Source: an uncultured Lachnospiraceae bacterium (GTDB lineage Bacteria; Bacillota; Clostridia; Lachnospirales; Lachnospiraceae). From it: a stretch of DNA of 44,954 bases. The position numbers and the translations under genes are program-made. How positions within the stretch are numbered: the first letter of the stretch is position 1; each line of letters begins with the position of its first letter. The notes beneath the pieces were generated by a model. The model saw nothing but the letters and a program-made list of their open reading frames with translations. It did not search any database and had not been told where the DNA came from. Below are positions 42,062-44,954 of this stretch, piece after piece. The stretch lies in assembly GCA_945834545.1 (NCBI GenBank), contig CAMAHO010000001.1:1-44954 (forward strand), in the 5' to 3' direction.

Positions 42062-42829
42062 ATGGCTTTTTTAGAGATTCACAATTTGATGAAGGTATAT
42101 ACTACCAGACTTGGAGGAAACAAGGTTCAGGCATTGCAGGATGTCAATTTTTCTGTGGAAAAAGGTGAGTATGTGGCGATTATGGGGGAGTCCGGCTCCG
42201 GAAAAACAACCCTGTTAAACATCCTTGCCTCCTTGGATAAACCGACTCAAGGGCAGGTTATCTTAAACGGACAGGATGTCACCAAGATTAAGCAAAAGGA
42301 TTTATGTGCTTTCCGTAGGGAAAATCTGGGTTTTGTCTTTCAGGATTTTAATCTGCTGGACAGCTTGTCTTTAAAGGACAATATCTTCCTGCCCTTGGTG
42401 TTGTCAGGAGTTTCTCACAGAGATTTGGAAAAAAAAGTAAAACCTCTGGCAAAGAAACTGGGGATTGAAGAGCTGCTGGAAAAATATCCCTATGAGGTCA
42501 GTGGCGGGCAGAAACAGAGAACTGCGGTGGCAAGGGCGCTGATTACAAATCCCCAGTTAATTCTCGCAGATGAGCCCACAGGAGCCTTGGACAGCAAGGC
42601 CTCTGATAAGCTTTTGGAGCTCTTTTCCAAGGTGAATGAGGAAGGGCAGACCATTCTTATGGTGACCCATAGTATTCAAGCAGCCAGCAAAGCAAACAGG
42701 GTGCTTTTTATTAAAGACGGCGTGGTGTTTAACCAGATTTACCGTGGAGAAATGGGGGATGACGAGATGTACCGCAAAATCTCGGATACCCTGACTATGC
42801 TCCAAACCTCTCACCAGGAAGAGATTTAG
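42062..42829 (+). CDS. BceA-like ABC transporter ATP-binding protein
   Basis: The 255-residue ATPase belongs to the MacB/BceA group. Walker A is GESGSGKTT near residue 41, Q-loop FVFQDFNLLD, signature VSGGQKQR (variant of LSGGQ), Walker B LILADEPTGALD, and H-loop MVTHS. It powers the downstream permease, a type VII system thought to free lipid II cycle intermediates from peptide antibiotics such as bacitracin or lantibiotics. AAGGAG precedes ATG 42062. The permease starts 12 bases after its stop. Confidence 0.95.
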   Translation: MAFLEIHNLMKVYTTRLGGNKVQALQDVNFSVEKGEYVAIMGESGSGKTTLLNILASLDKPTQGQVILNGQDVTKIKQKDLCAFRRENLGFVFQDFNLLDSLSLKDNIFLPLVLSGVSHRDLEKKVKPLAKKLGIEELLEKYPYEVSGGQKQRTAVARALITNPQLILADEPTGALDSKASDKLLELFSKVNEEGQTILMVTHSIQAASKANRVLFIKDGVVFNQIYRGEMGDDEMYRKISDTLTMLQTSHQEEI

Positions 42830-42841
42830 GGGGTGGCTTGG

Positions 42842-44845
42842 ATGAAAAAGACAATGCTTCTGCCAAGGATGGCAATTCAAAATCTGAAAAACAATGCAAA
42901 CACCTATTTGCCCTATATATTAGCCAGTGTGTTTGGGTTATTTACCTATTTTTCCTTTGATTTACTGATGCGAAATGACATCATGAAGTATCTTCCCAAG
43001 GCAGCCTATGCCTATATGTTGCTTGCCGTAGGGAGGGTTCTGCTGATGATTATCCTGGTCCCTTTTTTGTATTACACAAACAGCTTCTTAATTAAGCGCA
43101 GGAAATCTGAATTAGGGCTTTACAGTGTCTTGGGTATGGAGAAGAAGCACATGGGGGGCATGCTTTTCTTGGAAAGTCTTTTGATGTACGGTGTGGTTGT
43201 GGTTCTTAGTACTTTGCTGGGTGTTTTATTCGGGAAGCTGATTTTCCTGATTCTGTTAAATGTGACAGGGATGCCTGTAGACTGCGAATTTCGGTTTTCT
43301 ATTCAGTCTGTGCTGTATTCCATGCTGTATTATGGGGTGATATGCCTGATTAACCTGTTTATGAATCTGGTACAGGTGGGAAAGGCAAGCCCGGTGGAGC
43401 TTTTAAGCGGCTCCAGCAAGGGAGAGAAGGAGCCAAAGCATTTGTGGGTAGGAACCGTAATCGGTCTTTTGCTCACGGGAGGTGGCTACTATCTGGCAAT
43501 CATTGCCAAGGTAGATATGTGGATTTATACCAACTTCTTTTTTGCAGTGCTTTTGGTAGTAGTGGGAACCCACTTTCTGTTTACTTCCACCAGCATTACC
43601 TTTCTCAAATTTTTAAAGAGAAATCGGCGTTTTTATTATAAACGGGACAACTTTACCGTGGTTTCCGGTATGCTGTACAGAATGAAAAAGAATGCGGCCA
43701 GTCTGGCAAATATCTGCGTTTTTTCTGCTATGGTTATGATTACATTCATCTGCACTGTCTGCGTGGTTGCGAAGGTGGATGAGGTGACAGAGCACAAATA
43801 CCCTTACGAATTCGAGATGGATTTTCAGGCAGACAGGAAAGCAGACAGAGAAGCAATCCTAGGCCGTGCGAACCAATATGCGGAAGAGAATAAGCTTACC
43901 ATAAAAAGAATGGTGGATTATGAATATGCATCCGTGAAAGGTACCCTGGAGGGGGAAAGCTTCAGGCTTCGGCAGGAAGGCGACGATTTTACCATGATGT
44001 TCTATATTGAACTTCTCACCGTAGAGGACTTGAATCGTCTCCAGAATACAGAGTTTACACTCAATCCGGGAGAGGTGGTTTTATTTACCAATGGGGAGGA
44101 TTACGGCAGCAATCATATCCGATTAATGGATACAGACTTTACAGTCAAGGAAGAGATTGAGAGCTTTTTGCTGGATGAAAAGCACCCCTTCAGTTATTCC
44201 ACCTACTATCTGCTGGCCTTTTGCAACAGGGATGAGCTGCTGCAGGTTGCACGGAAATTCGGAAATCCCCAACTGGATACCAAGTATTTTCTGGGCATCT
44301 CCACAGAGGGAGCCGAGGAGGACAAAAGCAACTTTTACTATGAGTTTGCCAATGATGGAGCAAATCAAACGCTGGTTTCACCGGAGGTAGAAAGAATTCT
44401 GGGAGGATTGTTGGAAGCCAGAGACAACAGGCAAGATTCCGAGGAAGTGAAGGTCTTATATGGGACTCTGGTGTTTATCGGCATCTTCTTTGGAGCTATC
44501 TTCGTGATTTTCATGCTTCTTATCCTGTATTACAAGCAGATTGTGGAGGGCTATGAGGATAAGCGAAATTATGAAATCATGGCGAAGGTGGGGATGAGTG
44601 ATGAGGAGACCAAACAGAACATTTCAAAGCAGATTAAACTGACCTTCCTCTTACCCCTGGCTGTGGCAACCATACACACCTTAGTTGGAATGAATATGGT
44701 CAAAGAGCTGTTTATCACTTTAGAATTATATGACAATCATTTTGTTAACTTATGTACCTTGGGAGTCTGTGTGGTATTTGCAATTTTTTATGGACTCAGC
44801 TATAAAAAAACAGCAAAAGCATATTATAAGATAGTGAAGCATTAG
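42842..44845 (+). CDS. BceB-like ABC transporter permease
   Basis: The 667-residue permease has the BceB layout: one N-terminal helix (about 20-40), three helices containing the first FtsX domain (about 55-170), helices near 200-250 and 285-310, a large extracellular domain (about 315-540) expected to contact the drug or lipid II, and a second FtsX domain with the last three helices (about 545-665). Repeated coupling motifs KRRKSELGLYSVLGM and KRNYEIMAKVGMSDEE are visible. The exact antibiotic cannot be told from sequence. I chose ATG 42842, eight bases after TAGGGGG; a GTG at 42833 adds three residues. It is the last gene in the module. Confidence 0.93.
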   Translation: MKKTMLLPRMAIQNLKNNANTYLPYILASVFGLFTYFSFDLLMRNDIMKYLPKAAYAYMLLAVGRVLLMIILVPFLYYTNSFLIKRRKSELGLYSVLGMEKKHMGGMLFLESLLMYGVVVVLSTLLGVLFGKLIFLILLNVTGMPVDCEFRFSIQSVLYSMLYYGVICLINLFMNLVQVGKASPVELLSGSSKGEKEPKHLWVGTVIGLLLTGGGYYLAIIAKVDMWIYTNFFFAVLLVVVGTHFLFTSTSITFLKFLKRNRRFYYKRDNFTVVSGMLYRMKKNAASLANICVFSAMVMITFICTVCVVAKVDEVTEHKYPYEFEMDFQADRKADREAILGRANQYAEENKLTIKRMVDYEYASVKGTLEGESFRLRQEGDDFTMMFYIELLTVEDLNRLQNTEFTLNPGEVVLFTNGEDYGSNHIRLMDTDFTVKEEIESFLLDEKHPFSYSTYYLLAFCNRDELLQVARKFGNPQLDTKYFLGISTEGAEEDKSNFYYEFANDGANQTLVSPEVERILGGLLEARDNRQDSEEVKVLYGTLVFIGIFFGAIFVIFMLLILYYKQIVEGYEDKRNYEIMAKVGMSDEETKQNISKQIKLTFLLPLAVATIHTLVGMNMVKELFITLELYDNHFVNLCTLGVCVVFAIFYGLSYKKTAKAYYKIVKH

Positions 44846-44954
44846 GGACGGAGTTTTTTGTTGCTTTTGCTTATGACGACTTTACCCGGCCGGTGGGAAT
44901 CGCCTCAGGGTCTACTTGCGGCACCGGCAGAGACCGGCTATCACTGTTGTTTAC
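44846..44954. other. Right edge of the window, no firm gene
   Basis: On the minus strand a 27-codon frame runs from the window edge (44954) to a TAA at 44871-44873. It could be the C-terminus of a convergent gene (end ...EAIPTGRVKSS), but it is too short to judge. No terminator is clear. Confidence 0.25.

Overview
The window looks like chromosomal DNA of a low-to-mid GC Firmicute of the class Clostridia, most likely family Lachnospiraceae (Roseburia/Butyrivibrio-like). The reasons are the housekeeping order murE / priA-def-fmt-rsmB-rlmN-stp-prkC-rsgA, a MurE with the meso-diaminopimelate DNPR motif, c-di-GMP type proteins (HD-GYP remnant, PilZ protein), a BceRSAB-type peptide-antibiotic module, and an intracellular mannan-phosphorolysis locus. 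All convincing genes are on the + strand. I see no tRNA, rRNA or CRISPR array.

Layout: (1) 1-738: a terminator and a 5'-truncated HD-GYP gene. (2) 834-12263: cell-wall synthesis (murE), replication restart (priA), translation start (def, fmt), rRNA modification (rsmB, rlmN), the PP2C phosphatase / PASTA kinase pair (stp, prkC) and ribosome GTPase (rsgA). (3) 12281-14912: an XpaC-like and a TelA-like gene, closed by a terminator. (4) 15040-22175: a 1682-residue multi-domain glycosyltransferase, a HAD phosphatase and a uracil permease. (5) 22237-23291: a complex nested-hairpin repeat and a PilZ gene. (6) 23584-33985: a beta-mannan oligosaccharide locus: GH130_2-type phosphorylase, CE2-like esterase, LacI regulator, CE17-like esterase, GH36 alpha-galactosidase, GH130_1-type phosphorylase and a GH1-ManA fusion. 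(7) 33975-36452: REP-like repeats, a truncated RAYT transposase, a YugP-type zinc peptidase and xth. (8) 36487-38441: an acyltransferase-like gene overlapping a zinc-ribbon membrane gene, followed by a second nested-hairpin repeat. (9) 38643-44845: a polytopic membrane protein, a BceRS-like two-component system and a BceAB-like ABC transporter with a BceR-type operator between them.

How the genes fit together: the mannan locus can remove acetyl groups (two SGNH esterases), remove alpha-galactosyl branches (GH36), hydrolyse beta-glucosyl/mannosyl ends (GH1) and phosphorolyse mannosidic bonds to mannose 1-phosphate (two GH130 enzymes). The ManA half of the fusion links mannose 6-phosphate to fructose 6-phosphate. 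Transporter, extracellular mannanase, mannobiose epimerase and phosphomannomutase are not here and must be elsewhere. No enzyme in the locus has an obvious signal peptide, so it acts in the cytoplasm.

The features most worth a second look are the in-frame GH1-ManA fusion, two unrelated-in-sequence but similarly designed nested-hairpin elements (22237-22398 and 38443-38615), three REP-like palindromes around a dead RAYT gene, with the zinc-peptidase gene apparently moved away from its usual fmt-rsmB position into a site between two of these repeats, and the operator-like repeats in the mannan leader.
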